Assembly: GCA_946405145.1 (NCBI GenBank) | Contig: CAMJGE010000017.1 | Span: 1-42,046, forward strand | Direction of reading: 5' to 3' | DNA length: 42,046 bases | Source: an uncultured Prevotella sp. | GTDB lineage: Bacteria > Bacteroidota > Bacteroidia > Bacteroidales > Bacteroidaceae | In this document: piece by piece, positions 26,170-35,517 of the stretch | Layout: every line of letters begins with the position of its first letter | How positions within the stretch are numbered: the stretch's first letter is position 1 | Program-made: the position numbers and the translations under genes | The notes under the pieces: generated by a model | The model's input: the letters and a program-made list of their open reading frames with translations, nothing else | Database searches by the model: none | Told to the model about the DNA's origin: nothing

Positions 26170-28311
26170 TCAGAACCATATATCTTGAGTTGCATTAACA
26201 GTAGTCCAATTGGCCAGAGAGGCAGTTACCTGAACTTTGGTTTTGGACAACAATAATTTATACTTATAATGTTTGCCACTTACCCATGCGCCATCTGGAG
26301 CTACTAGAGTCGAAGAGCCCTGTTGGAGTATGGGGTTTATATCCGCTTCATAAATGTCATCTATTGTATTCGTATCGCCATCATGATATATCGTGATACG
26401 GAACTTGACATTTGTAGCTGCCAGAGGATTGTTACTGTCGTATGTCAGCGCTTGAGGTATAATAGCACTTAAACGTTTGTTGGCATAGTTCTCAACAGTA
26501 TTGTCTGTAATAGGATCTAATGTGTAGTTTGCCACAGCATCCGCATTTGTAAAAATCGCTCCTCTGTCTCCAAGTTTTATATAACCTGTGTTATGAACAT
26601 TGATAAGTTCCACTTTAGCGTTTGTCAAAGTAACGGCATCGTTCAGAGTGTTGTCTGTGGTTGTGAGTTCTACTTCAACCTGAGACATCATATATCGGAA
26701 ATTTAGTGTGATTGTTCCCTCTGTTGCGCAGATACCACCACTATAAAGGTATGTTTTAGTATGACCTGGCTCAGAATTTGTACACTGAATTCCTTCTGCT
26801 ATTTCAGGACGGGCAATCTGAAGGTCTGAGGGGAATTGTCCACTTACATATTTCTCATTCTTTACCTTTATAACCTGATAGTCTGTTGTACTATGCGTAA
26901 TCTTTTCAACACGTGGGCTGGAAAGTATGCCATCACCAGCATTAGTCACGGTTTGAGGCCATACACCACGGAACTGATAATGAGTTTTGTGATCTGGCCA
27001 ATAGAGTTGTGGTGTCATCGTCCAGTCATCGCCAGACTTAGTGATAGCGCTTTCTTGCGCATAGAAATTGTTGTCGAATAATGATGCAGGAGAACTACTG
27101 TATCCACTGTTTAAAGATGTGCTGCTGCGATATAAACTAAAGGTTTCATCGCCGAGAGCTACAGCTGGTGTTCCATAACTACCAGATATGTTGATTACAG
27201 GAGCAACTTGAGCTGCTGATACATCTGTCCAGTTGGTGACTGTTGCCGTTATTGAGATATCAGTTTGATGAACTAAGACGTTGATGATATAGTTTTTGCC
27301 AGCTTTCGTTTTATAGTCAGTATCTCCTGCAGTATACATGGCAGCACGAATATTTTGTGCTTTGATATAATAGATATTATCTGCAACCTTGATTCTTACG
27401 ATAATATCATTATCATAGGCAAACTGGTTGCCAGGAATGACTAAGGCTTCTTTTGTGATGTTATAGCCCGTTGTTGCTGATGATGCCTGCCACATAGTGA
27501 TAACACTGGCATTGCCTTGTGAAGAAACTTTACCATCTGTAATGTTGATAGTACCAGTGGTGTAAGCCCATGCATGTGTAGTAACATCGCCCTCATCTCC
27601 TGTGAGTTTTACTTCTGGAGTAGCGCTTCCAAAGGTTCCTCCAAAACCATTGCCTGCTTTTAGGTTAACAGTAATTTTGCTAAGGGCATGGGTGAATTCT
27701 AATTGCTCTGGAGATGTATGATTGGCAAACTTATAGGTATTTTCACCTTTTACATTATTAGAAATCAGCAAGTCTTTATCAGCAGGAGTATTCCCAGATG
27801 AAGTTTGGTCTGTTGGCAATGTCCATTGGAACGCTGTCCAATCTGCATTAGCGTCTAATAATCCGTTAACTCCTGCAAGCGTTGGTGTTGTCTTGTTATC
27901 TACAGCAGCGCCATAGATAGTTAATCCTTCTGTGCGACCAGTTGTTGCATTGTCAGGATCGGCAGAACCATATTCATCCCAATAGCGCACAGGGCTACAG
28001 GTTAAGGGATTTATCTTGGAGCCAGATGAAGTTTCTGCTCCTACTGTAGCAGTAGTGGTCTGAATAACAGTTCCTGTGCCATGATTCGTCCATGTGCCAC
28101 TAATCTGAAGAGCGAGTTGTGTGTTCTGAGTGAGAGCCTGGTGGGAATCTGTGAACTCGGTTCGCGTGGTGGCCTTGGAGGGGCTCTCTACGATACCTGC
28201 GGAGAGCTCGATGGGGCCGTTGGTGTGATCAGAGGTCTGAATGCGCTCCTCACTGCTACAGGCGATGAGGAAGGCCAACGACGCTATATATAAATAATGT
28301 ATATGTTTCAT
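26170..28311 (-). CDS. Two-module fimbrillin-like lipoprotein
   Basis: The 713-residue protein has a lipobox (LIAC, Cys18), PIELSAGI and KATTRTEF (Arg50). Module 1 has LEFTHALSKITVNLK and ends GKNYIINVLV with VTNW (Trp361); module 2 has LNFRYMMSQVEVELTTT and ends GKHYKYKLLLSK with LANW (Trp702). The ATG at 28311, 5 bp after the stop of the preceding gene, is preferred to an ATG at 28362 inside that gene, because the signal peptide starts at MKHIHYLYIA. The protein ends in DIWF. Confidence 0.82.
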   Translation of the reverse strand: MKHIHYLYIASLAFLIACSSEERIQTSDHTNGPIELSAGIVESPSKATTRTEFTDSHQALTQNTQLALQISGTWTNHGTGTVIQTTTATVGAETSSGSKINPLTCSPVRYWDEYGSADPDNATTGRTEGLTIYGAAVDNKTTPTLAGVNGLLDANADWTAFQWTLPTDQTSSGNTPADKDLLISNNVKGENTYKFANHTSPEQLEFTHALSKITVNLKAGNGFGGTFGSATPEVKLTGDEGDVTTHAWAYTTGTINITDGKVSSQGNASVITMWQASSATTGYNITKEALVIPGNQFAYDNDIIVRIKVADNIYYIKAQNIRAAMYTAGDTDYKTKAGKNYIINVLVHQTDISITATVTNWTDVSAAQVAPVINISGSYGTPAVALGDETFSLYRSSTSLNSGYSSSPASLFDNNFYAQESAITKSGDDWTMTPQLYWPDHKTHYQFRGVWPQTVTNAGDGILSSPRVEKITHSTTDYQVIKVKNEKYVSGQFPSDLQIARPEIAEGIQCTNSEPGHTKTYLYSGGICATEGTITLNFRYMMSQVEVELTTTDNTLNDAVTLTNAKVELINVHNTGYIKLGDRGAIFTNADAVANYTLDPITDNTVENYANKRLSAIIPQALTYDSNNPLAATNVKFRITIYHDGDTNTIDDIYEADINPILQQGSSTLVAPDGAWVSGKHYKYKLLLSKTKVQVTASLANWTTVNATQDIWF

Positions 28312-28316
28312 ACGCT

Positions 28317-30500
28317 TTATTGTATTTGAATCTCTTCTTGTGTTGCTGTTACTGTTCCCCAATTTGCTATTGTGGCAGAAATTTTCTCAATACCTGTCTT
28401 CTTCAGTTTGAAGGTGTAGGTATATTTGAAGTTGGGGTACCAAGCATTTATCGTGTATATGCCACTTCCTGAAGATGTTTCTGTATATGGATTTGTGATG
28501 GCGGAATTGGTGACAGCTGCAGTCCTTTCGGGCATGGTTATTTTGTACTGGTTGTTGTCTGTTGTGGTAATTGTTAGCACGACTCCTGCCAGCGACTGGG
28601 GTACAAAGCCGTAGTTCAATTGATATGTGCTACTTACCAAAGATACTGTTCCACCAGCAGCTCCTTGGGTTCCCGTTGGTGTGATCAGACCATTGCCCAT
28701 TTTTACAGTTCCAGTGGGATAGATGTTGCTTAGTGATATTTGGGCATTAGCCAAATTCACAGCATCTGCTCCATCTGTCGTGGTGAGCTGGAAGGTTACA
28801 TCGCTCATCATGTGGAATATCTGTAGGGTGATGGCTTCAGATGTTGGGCCGATAGCTTTGTATATCTGATGGTTTGTACCAGATTCATTGTCAAAGCCAG
28901 ATGTGGTACTATATGTCAGGGTTCCAGTTGTGGTATTGAAAGGCGCTCCCCAACAAACATCAGTAAAGGGCGCAATTGCACCTGTCAGAGAGATATAATC
29001 ACCATTCTCAGCATCTGTCGTTACAGGGTGATCTATAGGCATTACTGTTCTGAAGTGATAGTATGTTCTGTTGTCTGGCCAGTACCAAGGCGTAGTGCCA
29101 CCAGCTTCAATGGCAGTATAGACACCTGCTGTAGAATTCTCTGTCAGAGTCGCCTTGTTTGCAGCATAACCTGTTGCCCAATTGTAATCTACAAAATTAT
29201 CAATGATGGATCCAGCATCGGATGCTTTTCTATATAAGTTGAAACCAGGATTCGCACCTGTCAGATGTGTACCATCCAATAGCGAAACAGAGATTCTTGC
29301 ATTGGTGGGTGTTATCTCGTCAGCAGTAGCTGTTTCCCAATCCACCACTGAAGCAGAGAGTTTGTCTATGCCCTTCTTGGATACTGTCAGGGTGAAGATG
29401 TAGTGCACACCTGGGCGCATCTTCGTGTCTGTTGTCAAAGCAGAAGTGGAGTTTGATCCTACTGTTTTGCCAGAAAGTGCTGCAGCTAGATCACTCTTTT
29501 TGATATGATACTTGTTGTTGTCGATGGTGAAATAGACTTCATTTGTAAGCTCACTGGTTAGCGCTGATCCAGGAAGCATCAGGCAGGTCAAGACGTATGA
29601 ATAACCAGCAGTAACATCTGCTTCAGTATGTGTATCTGCTAACAAAGAAATGTCGGCAGTTCCAACAGATGAGAAATCTCCAGACGAGATATCTAATGTT
29701 CCAGATGAGTTGAAGCCTTTTAGAATGATATTCTCACTAGTTGGGTTAGCAAAAGCAAATGGATCAGAGCCGAATCCGTCTCCTTTTTTTATCTTAAAGG
29801 TCACTTTCGTCAGGGCATGATGGAATATCAATCGTTTCGACGTAAACTTGTTAAGGGTTCCATCGAAAGCGATGCGATTGTCAGAAGAATGGTTGGAGAC
29901 ATTATTGCTAAAGCAAAGGTCCTGAGCTGTGAGGAAGGCAGTATTCTGAGAAGCGGATGAAGATGTACCTGCTAAAGGCCAAGCAATAGTGGGATTGATA
30001 ACTGTTGTAGGCCAGGTATAATCATTTTGATTATAGGTGGCTGAGCCTCCTATCGTCAGGGCTGTGCTTGAACCTAGGACGCAAGCCGAATAGACAGATA
30101 CCTTAGAATCACGCGAATAGCTGTCTTCCCAATAGCGCTCATAGCCGCTGGCAAATGACACATTTTGACTACTGGCAGCAACTGTGCCGATGGTACGAGA
30201 GTACTTGGGGGCTTTCGTGTTGTCTGTAGGGTAGTCTGGGTGCTCACTCTTCATCACCATATAGAGACTGGTAGCAGAACTGAATGCTGATGCAGCATTT
30301 CCATAGGGGCTATCAGTGGTGATAGTTCGTGTCAGAGCACGAGGGGTCGTGGGATCCTCGCCTACGATTCCTACCGTCAGCTCAATGGGCGTCTTGCTCT
30401 GGTTGACAGGATCTACAGACAACGAATCGCTGGAGTTGCATGCAGAGAGTGTCAGCAGGCAGACTGCCCAAAGCGGTAGATATTTGTTTGTCTTCAACAT
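28317..30500 (-). CDS. Two-module fimbrillin-like lipoprotein
   Basis: The 727-residue protein has a lipobox (LSAC, Cys21), PIELTVGI and RALTRTIT (Arg58). Module 1 has LIFHHALTKVTFKIK and ends HYIFTLTVSKKGIDKLSA with VVDW (Trp388); module 2 has LQIFHMMSDVTFQLTTT and ends YTFKLKKTGIEKISA with IANW (Trp714). It is clearly paralogous to the 789-residue product of the preceding gene: ERYWEDSYSRDSKVSVY, ILKGFNSSGTLDIS and LMLPGSALTSE all have close counterparts there. This indicates tandem gene duplication within the operon. Confidence 0.83.
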   Translation of the reverse strand: MLKTNKYLPLWAVCLLTLSACNSSDSLSVDPVNQSKTPIELTVGIVGEDPTTPRALTRTITTDSPYGNAASAFSSATSLYMVMKSEHPDYPTDNTKAPKYSRTIGTVAASSQNVSFASGYERYWEDSYSRDSKVSVYSACVLGSSTALTIGGSATYNQNDYTWPTTVINPTIAWPLAGTSSSASQNTAFLTAQDLCFSNNVSNHSSDNRIAFDGTLNKFTSKRLIFHHALTKVTFKIKKGDGFGSDPFAFANPTSENIILKGFNSSGTLDISSGDFSSVGTADISLLADTHTEADVTAGYSYVLTCLMLPGSALTSELTNEVYFTIDNNKYHIKKSDLAAALSGKTVGSNSTSALTTDTKMRPGVHYIFTLTVSKKGIDKLSASVVDWETATADEITPTNARISVSLLDGTHLTGANPGFNLYRKASDAGSIIDNFVDYNWATGYAANKATLTENSTAGVYTAIEAGGTTPWYWPDNRTYYHFRTVMPIDHPVTTDAENGDYISLTGAIAPFTDVCWGAPFNTTTGTLTYSTTSGFDNESGTNHQIYKAIGPTSEAITLQIFHMMSDVTFQLTTTDGADAVNLANAQISLSNIYPTGTVKMGNGLITPTGTQGAAGGTVSLVSSTYQLNYGFVPQSLAGVVLTITTTDNNQYKITMPERTAAVTNSAITNPYTETSSGSGIYTINAWYPNFKYTYTFKLKKTGIEKISATIANWGTVTATQEEIQIQ

Positions 30501-30531
30501 ATTCTAATATTTGAGTCGTTTATTCCAACTG

Positions 30532-32901
30532 TTAATTCTCGAGAGAAATAGTACCCAGGTCGCCTTCTACGCTTTCCCAAGATAGCACTGCTGCCGTGAT
30601 GTTTGAGACACCAGCCTGCTTGAGGGTAACGGTGTAGTTGTAGGTGTAGTGGGGATACCAGGAGGTAATGCTATAAAGAGAGCCTGATGACAGGGTATAA
30701 GGATTGACCAGATTTGTGGTAGTTACCGTTGCCGTGCATGTGCTCAGGTCTTTTACGAGATATTGGTTGCCATCTGGTGTTGTGATGCGAAGGCCGATCG
30801 TGCCTGAAGAAGCTCCTGTACCCCAAGAAAGTGCCTGAGGAACGATTCCGAAGGAACTGCCTGTAACTTGAGCTGGAGTAGTGCCAGATTCAGCAGTGTA
30901 GGTGCCATTAGTGAAAGTAGCAGCTGCCGTCCTGCTTGTGCTGGTTGTTGAAACAGCACCTGTGCCCATCAGCACCTTGCCATCAGGCAGGAAGTTTAGG
31001 ACTTCGACTTTTGTCAACTGTTGGCCTTCTGGCTTGGTGCTATCGAAAAGCGTCACCTTGTCTGAGCTTGTTGTGGTCTTCACATTCACGAAGATCTGGC
31101 TGGTCATGTGGAAGAGTAGCATGTTGATTTGGCTATTGGTGGCGCCAAGGGCTGGTGAAATTTGGTGCGTAGGAGATTCCCCTGTGCCTGTATTATCAAA
31201 GCCAGTTGCGGTAGTATAAGTCAGCTTCGCAGAAGATTCAATATTCTTAAATGGTGCGCCCCAGACGTAATCCCTATAGCTACTTCCTGTAATAGTGCCT
31301 GATGTGATGGCAAAGTAATCGCCATTCGTGGCATCAGTCGTGATGTTGGCATGACCACTGGCACTTTCTCCAGTTCCTGCTGCGCGGAAATGGTAGTAAG
31401 TCAGGTTGTTGGGCCAGAACCAATCAGTGGTCTTCCAATGGTCTGTATCGTAACTCTTGGTAGCATAGGTGCTTGAATAGCCTGTTGTCCAATCATAGTT
31501 GGCAGTTGTTGTACCTGTGATGTAATCTGTGGTAGTCTTCCCCGCGCGATATAGATCGAACTTGGCTCCTTCTGTTGACCCCAGCTTTGTACCACGATCC
31601 TCGAAGGTGAAGGTGCAATAGACATTATTGGGCGTTGCGTCCGAAGAGTTGACTGTTTCCCAGTCGAGGATGGCAGCTGTGACATTTTCGATACCCTTCT
31701 TAGAGACAACAAGGTTGATGACATAGTGCTTGTTGGCCTCAGTAGTCGTGAAGGTGCTGACGTTATCACGGATCGCATTAGCAATCTGAGTACCTGTAAC
31801 ATAATACTTGGCGTTGTCGATCTCAAATTCAATCACATTGGCTGTTGTCGAAAGGAGATTCGTGCCAGGCAGGACGTAGGCTTCGAGCTGACGAGTGGTT
31901 TGTGCAGCAATAGATGCAGTCACCTCATCCAACAGGGTGATATTGGCTGAGGTCGTCTCAGACCAAGCGCCATTGCTGACATCCAGTTTACCGCTAGTGG
32001 GGAAGCCTTTGAGGGTGATGTTCTGAGTCGCAGCATCGTTATCTTTTGTCCATGCGAAATCTGTGGCTGAGGCGTTGTTGAATCCAGAGCCTTCTTTCAA
32101 TACGATCGTGAGCCACGAGAGGGCGTGCTTGAAGGCGAGATGTCCCTTGTCGAACTGGCCTACGGTGACTGAAGCGTCACTAGGATCCTTGGATTGCCAG
32201 ATCATCCGGCCTAATTGCATGCTTTTTGCCCAGGCGGATCCATCCCATGTCTGACGATAACAGCCTTTATTGACTGTTTCTGCGGATCTGATATTGTTGC
32301 TGTAAACCAGATCTTCCTTAGAGCGGGTGGTGGCATCCTGAGTGGTAGAAACTTGCCAATCAATCTTGGTATTTTCTGTAGCCACTGTGTACCAGCCAGG
32401 GGAAACGGTTGTGGGACTTGCCTGATCGAGCATGTTGTCAGCAATAATATTATCTGTAACACTCTTATTCGGCACAGCTACTGCATAGACGGTCAGTTTG
32501 GAGTCTCTGCCAAAGGCATCATCCCAGTAACGCTCCTGACCAGCAGCATAGGTGAGATGGGAGTGGGTGCCTGCCAGACCATAACCTGTATTGCAGGCAT
32601 CAGCAACAGTGGTCTCAGCACTGGCTGTAGCCACAACTTGGGCGAAACGGACATCTGTGGCAGCGGCACCTTGGGCCTTGATGCGCATCACGACCTTGGT
32701 GTTGGCAGTGAATCCTGAACGGGTCATGGCACGGGTTGACATCGCGCTACCCTCCTGTGAGAAGGCTATCAGCGTCTTGTCACCTTCAGGTGTAGGTGTT
32801 GTTCCTGAGGAGGTGGACGAGGCCTCGTCAGAGCATGCCATCAAGGCCACAAGTGCAAGGGCTGTCAATGTGTAGTTGAGATATTTCTTCATATCTGTCA
32901 T
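30532..32901 (-). CDS. Two-module fimbrillin-like lipoprotein (largest subunit)
   Basis: The 789-residue protein has a lipobox (LMAC, Cys23) and two possible cleavage sites, STRAMTRSGF (Arg57, Arg61). Module 1 has LAFKHALSWLTIVLK and ends KHYVINLVVSKKGIENVTA with ILDW (Trp414); module 2 has MLLFHMTSQIFVNV and ends NYTVTLKQAGVSNITA with VLSW (Trp775). It is a paralogue of the next gene's product. The second ATG (32892, MKKYLNYTLT) may be the true start. Size and position suggest a structural subunit of the fibre, by inference. Confidence 0.83.
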   Translation of the reverse strand: MTDMKKYLNYTLTALALVALMACSDEASSTSSGTTPTPEGDKTLIAFSQEGSAMSTRAMTRSGFTANTKVVMRIKAQGAAATDVRFAQVVATASAETTVADACNTGYGLAGTHSHLTYAAGQERYWDDAFGRDSKLTVYAVAVPNKSVTDNIIADNMLDQASPTTVSPGWYTVATENTKIDWQVSTTQDATTRSKEDLVYSNNIRSAETVNKGCYRQTWDGSAWAKSMQLGRMIWQSKDPSDASVTVGQFDKGHLAFKHALSWLTIVLKEGSGFNNASATDFAWTKDNDAATQNITLKGFPTSGKLDVSNGAWSETTSANITLLDEVTASIAAQTTRQLEAYVLPGTNLLSTTANVIEFEIDNAKYYVTGTQIANAIRDNVSTFTTTEANKHYVINLVVSKKGIENVTAAILDWETVNSSDATPNNVYCTFTFEDRGTKLGSTEGAKFDLYRAGKTTTDYITGTTTANYDWTTGYSSTYATKSYDTDHWKTTDWFWPNNLTYYHFRAAGTGESASGHANITTDATNGDYFAITSGTITGSSYRDYVWGAPFKNIESSAKLTYTTATGFDNTGTGESPTHQISPALGATNSQINMLLFHMTSQIFVNVKTTTSSDKVTLFDSTKPEGQQLTKVEVLNFLPDGKVLMGTGAVSTTSTSRTAAATFTNGTYTAESGTTPAQVTGSSFGIVPQALSWGTGASSGTIGLRITTPDGNQYLVKDLSTCTATVTTTNLVNPYTLSSGSLYSITSWYPHYTYNYTVTLKQAGVSNITAAVLSWESVEGDLGTISLEN

Positions 32902-32904
32902 TTT

Positions 32905-34062
32905 TTAGAGTTCTATGGGGATATCTGTGGTCTGCACCTCGTCCCAAGGCAGTATCTCACAGGTCTCGAGTACGATCTCGTGGCCGTGGATGTTGGGGAT
33001 GCGCAGGAAATAAACATATCGTTTCTCTGGTTCCCATGTGAACAGGTCGCCTGAGGCTTCCGACTTGTTGAGGCTGAGCAACTTGTCATAATTGAACGTC
33101 TCTTCATGGTTATCTCCGTCGATTGTCGTAATCTGAAGCTTTATGCGGATCTTCAGATCCTCGTGTGGAATCTGCTGCAGATAGTCAGGACAGAGGTCGA
33201 TAGCATCTTCATGACGCAAGTGCTGACGGAGGTCTATAGGCACCAGCGTGTTGTTGTCGTCAGGCTCCTGATACAAACCATGCTTCAGAAGTACGAATTC
33301 ATCAGAGGTGGTATCGCCAGAGAAGGTGCCATTGAGGAGTCCCTGCGCGGTGGTAGCCGTATAGGTCTTGCTCTCAGAGATAAAACCTGTCTTCACAACG
33401 GAAATGGTGAGGGTGTCGATCTGTGCCACATAGGCAGGATCAGTGGGCTGGGGATCGTCGAGGTAAATACGGAAACCTACTTTCGAGATGAGGTGATGGA
33501 AAGGCATCTTCACTTCACTGATGTCCACATCCTGACGGCTGACCTGGGCCACCACACAAGGTTCGCTTTCAGCTGGCGTGAGGTTATAGACTTCGTTGAA
33601 GTAAGTCTGAGCCTTGAAAGGTTTGGCAGGGACATTGATGGTGATCTTGTCAGCTTCGATGGTGGCACCTTCGAGATAGGGTGATACGGCATGGAACTCA
33701 TAGGGGAAAGCGCTCAGGTCCCAATAGCGCTGAATCTGAGAGCCGATACCCACATAGTCCCATTTAGAGGTGACGGCATTGTACGCCACCTTGTAGCCAT
33801 CCATGACGTTCTGCTGGGTTGTGTTGCCAAAGTTCTTCCAGACACCCACCTTGAAGTCGGTGTAGAAGGTTTCCAGCGACGCACTGCGGGTGGTAGCGAC
33901 AGGGGAGGAACCGAATACCATGGGCTGGCCATTGTCAGCAGCAGGTTTCTCTGGCTCTTCCACCACAACCACAGGCTTCTCAGGCAACGTGTCGTTGGAG
34001 GAGGAGCAGGCTGCGATGAACAGGGCTACTGCAAGGGGCCATATGTGACGATAGTGATACAT
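32905..34062 (-). CDS. Fimbrillin-like lipoprotein, single module
   Basis: The 385-residue protein has a lipobox (IAAC, Cys19), a proline/valine-rich linker (EKPVVVVEEPEKPAADNG), MVFGSSPVATTRSASLETF with Arg59, and the core MPFHHLISKVGFRIY (186-200). The C-terminal part ends EKRYVYFLRIPNI and ILPWDEV, the module-end pattern. It resembles the product of the preceding 478-residue gene in the linker and in the TRS/AxSLET stretch. It is 3 bp downstream of that gene's stop, so tightly co-transcribed. Confidence 0.8.
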   Translation of the reverse strand: MYHYRHIWPLAVALFIAACSSSNDTLPEKPVVVVEEPEKPAADNGQPMVFGSSPVATTRSASLETFYTDFKVGVWKNFGNTTQQNVMDGYKVAYNAVTSKWDYVGIGSQIQRYWDLSAFPYEFHAVSPYLEGATIEADKITINVPAKPFKAQTYFNEVYNLTPAESEPCVVAQVSRQDVDISEVKMPFHHLISKVGFRIYLDDPQPTDPAYVAQIDTLTISVVKTGFISESKTYTATTAQGLLNGTFSGDTTSDEFVLLKHGLYQEPDDNNTLVPIDLRQHLRHEDAIDLCPDYLQQIPHEDLKIRIKLQITTIDGDNHEETFNYDKLLSLNKSEASGDLFTWEPEKRYVYFLRIPNIHGHEIVLETCEILPWDEVQTTDIPIEL

Positions 34063-34065
34063 TTC

Positions 34066-35502
34066 TTATTTGACAAAATATTCTGATGAATTCTCTGTGT
34101 AATCTCCAAGGGTGGCAGCATCGAAGACGATCGGGGAGAGTGTCTGGTCTGTGATCTTAAAGGTATAGACATACCTCATATTGGGTTGCCAGACGGTGAT
34201 AGGGGTGGGCTGAGAGGGCGTCTCAGCAGTGGCTGACACGATGATGCCAAAGGCTGGCACATGGACAGCGGCATCATTGACGGTGATCACTTCCTTGTTG
34301 TCCTCCGCAATGAGACGATAGGAGATGTGGAAGGTGAAGCCTGTTGCGCTGGTGTCCGGCTGGGCCACAGGATAGTAGATCGTGGGCGAATAGCTGTATT
34401 CCTGCGTGCCAGTGGCTGTCTTCTCCTGGATGACCTGATGCGTGGTCGTACCAAGCCCTGCAAAATCCGTGAGGTTGGATGGTACCAGACTGGCTGTGGA
34501 CAGGTCGGCCTGTGGAATCTTGAATATCAGGGGACGCTGAACGGCTGTGCTGCCAGTCCAGTTGGGGGTGTAGGTGGGAGCGGCCGTGGCCTCGGCAAAG
34601 GTGATGGTGGCTCCCTGGGTGGTATAGTAACTGCCTTTGGTGTAGGCAGTCTCTGATTTGATGGCTGGCTCTGCCTGGATGCCCTTCGCTGAAGAGGAGA
34701 GGTCGGTCATCTCCACTTTGTAACCTGGTATGTCCTCATAGAAGCGGATGAAGAGTTGGGCGCCCATATGCCTGAAGGGAACGGTGACGGTAGCCAGGTT
34801 GGCATTCGTGGCCTGAACGCCTGCATACATGAACTCGGACAGGGAACGGTCGAAGGTCAGATAGGCGGAGTCGAGCGGCTCATCATACCCGTCACGGATG
34901 GTGGAGGCCCCTGCAAATGTCATGGTGCTGGTAGTGGCGCCCTTGGTGAAGGTGACATCTGCGTCGTAAGGCGCATAGCAATAGAAGTTGGTCTTGTCAT
35001 AGGCACGATCCCAATACTGGAGGGCCTGGGTGGGATTGGCCGACATATAGGCGGTCTGGTCTGCCTTATAGAACCCAGCCGTTCCGCTGTAGGTGTATTC
35101 CGTCTTACCCAGTTTCTCGTAGAACCAAGGGGAGGCCTTTCCTAGTGTGATGTCTGCCGTACTGGCCCAGGTGGTGGCTCCCGTCTTGTCATAGCCTATG
35201 GACAGACCATCGGAATAGCCCACAAGGTAGTTGTTCATCTGCTCGACATCAGCCTGGCTTTTCAAACTCTGGACCGCCCATGCCCAGACGCCAAAGTTAT
35301 AGTGTCTGAGGGTTTCCAGACTGACTGCGCGGGTGATGTTCTGTTTATGGACACTAAAGCCGATGGGCACCTGGGTCTCCTGTATGACGACAACGGGCTC
35401 CTTCACCACGTCGTCCTTGCTGCAGCTCAGCAGAACTGTGGCAACGGCTAACGCGATGATGTAGCCTCTCGTGATCGTTCTTATGTCTATCTTCTTACTC
35501 AT
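34066..35502 (-). CDS. Fimbrillin-like lipoprotein, single module
   Basis: The 478-residue protein has a lipobox (LLSC, Cys27), a linker KEPVVVIQETQVPIGFSVHKQN, then ITRAVSLETLRHYNFGVW with Arg58 as candidate cleavage site. The core is VPFRHMGAQLFIRFYED, and the end NMRYVYTFKITDQTLSPIVFD fits the module end. It aligns in pattern with the next gene's product. As second gene of the operon after the DUF5119-like gene it may be an anchor-proximal or main subunit; which one is undetermined. Confidence 0.8.
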   Translation of the reverse strand: MSKKIDIRTITRGYIIALAVATVLLSCSKDDVVKEPVVVIQETQVPIGFSVHKQNITRAVSLETLRHYNFGVWAWAVQSLKSQADVEQMNNYLVGYSDGLSIGYDKTGATTWASTADITLGKASPWFYEKLGKTEYTYSGTAGFYKADQTAYMSANPTQALQYWDRAYDKTNFYCYAPYDADVTFTKGATTSTMTFAGASTIRDGYDEPLDSAYLTFDRSLSEFMYAGVQATNANLATVTVPFRHMGAQLFIRFYEDIPGYKVEMTDLSSSAKGIQAEPAIKSETAYTKGSYYTTQGATITFAEATAAPTYTPNWTGSTAVQRPLIFKIPQADLSTASLVPSNLTDFAGLGTTTHQVIQEKTATGTQEYSYSPTIYYPVAQPDTSATGFTFHISYRLIAEDNKEVITVNDAAVHVPAFGIIVSATAETPSQPTPITVWQPNMRYVYTFKITDQTLSPIVFDAATLGDYTENSSEYFVK

Positions 35503-35517
35503 GAATTTGCTTGCTGT

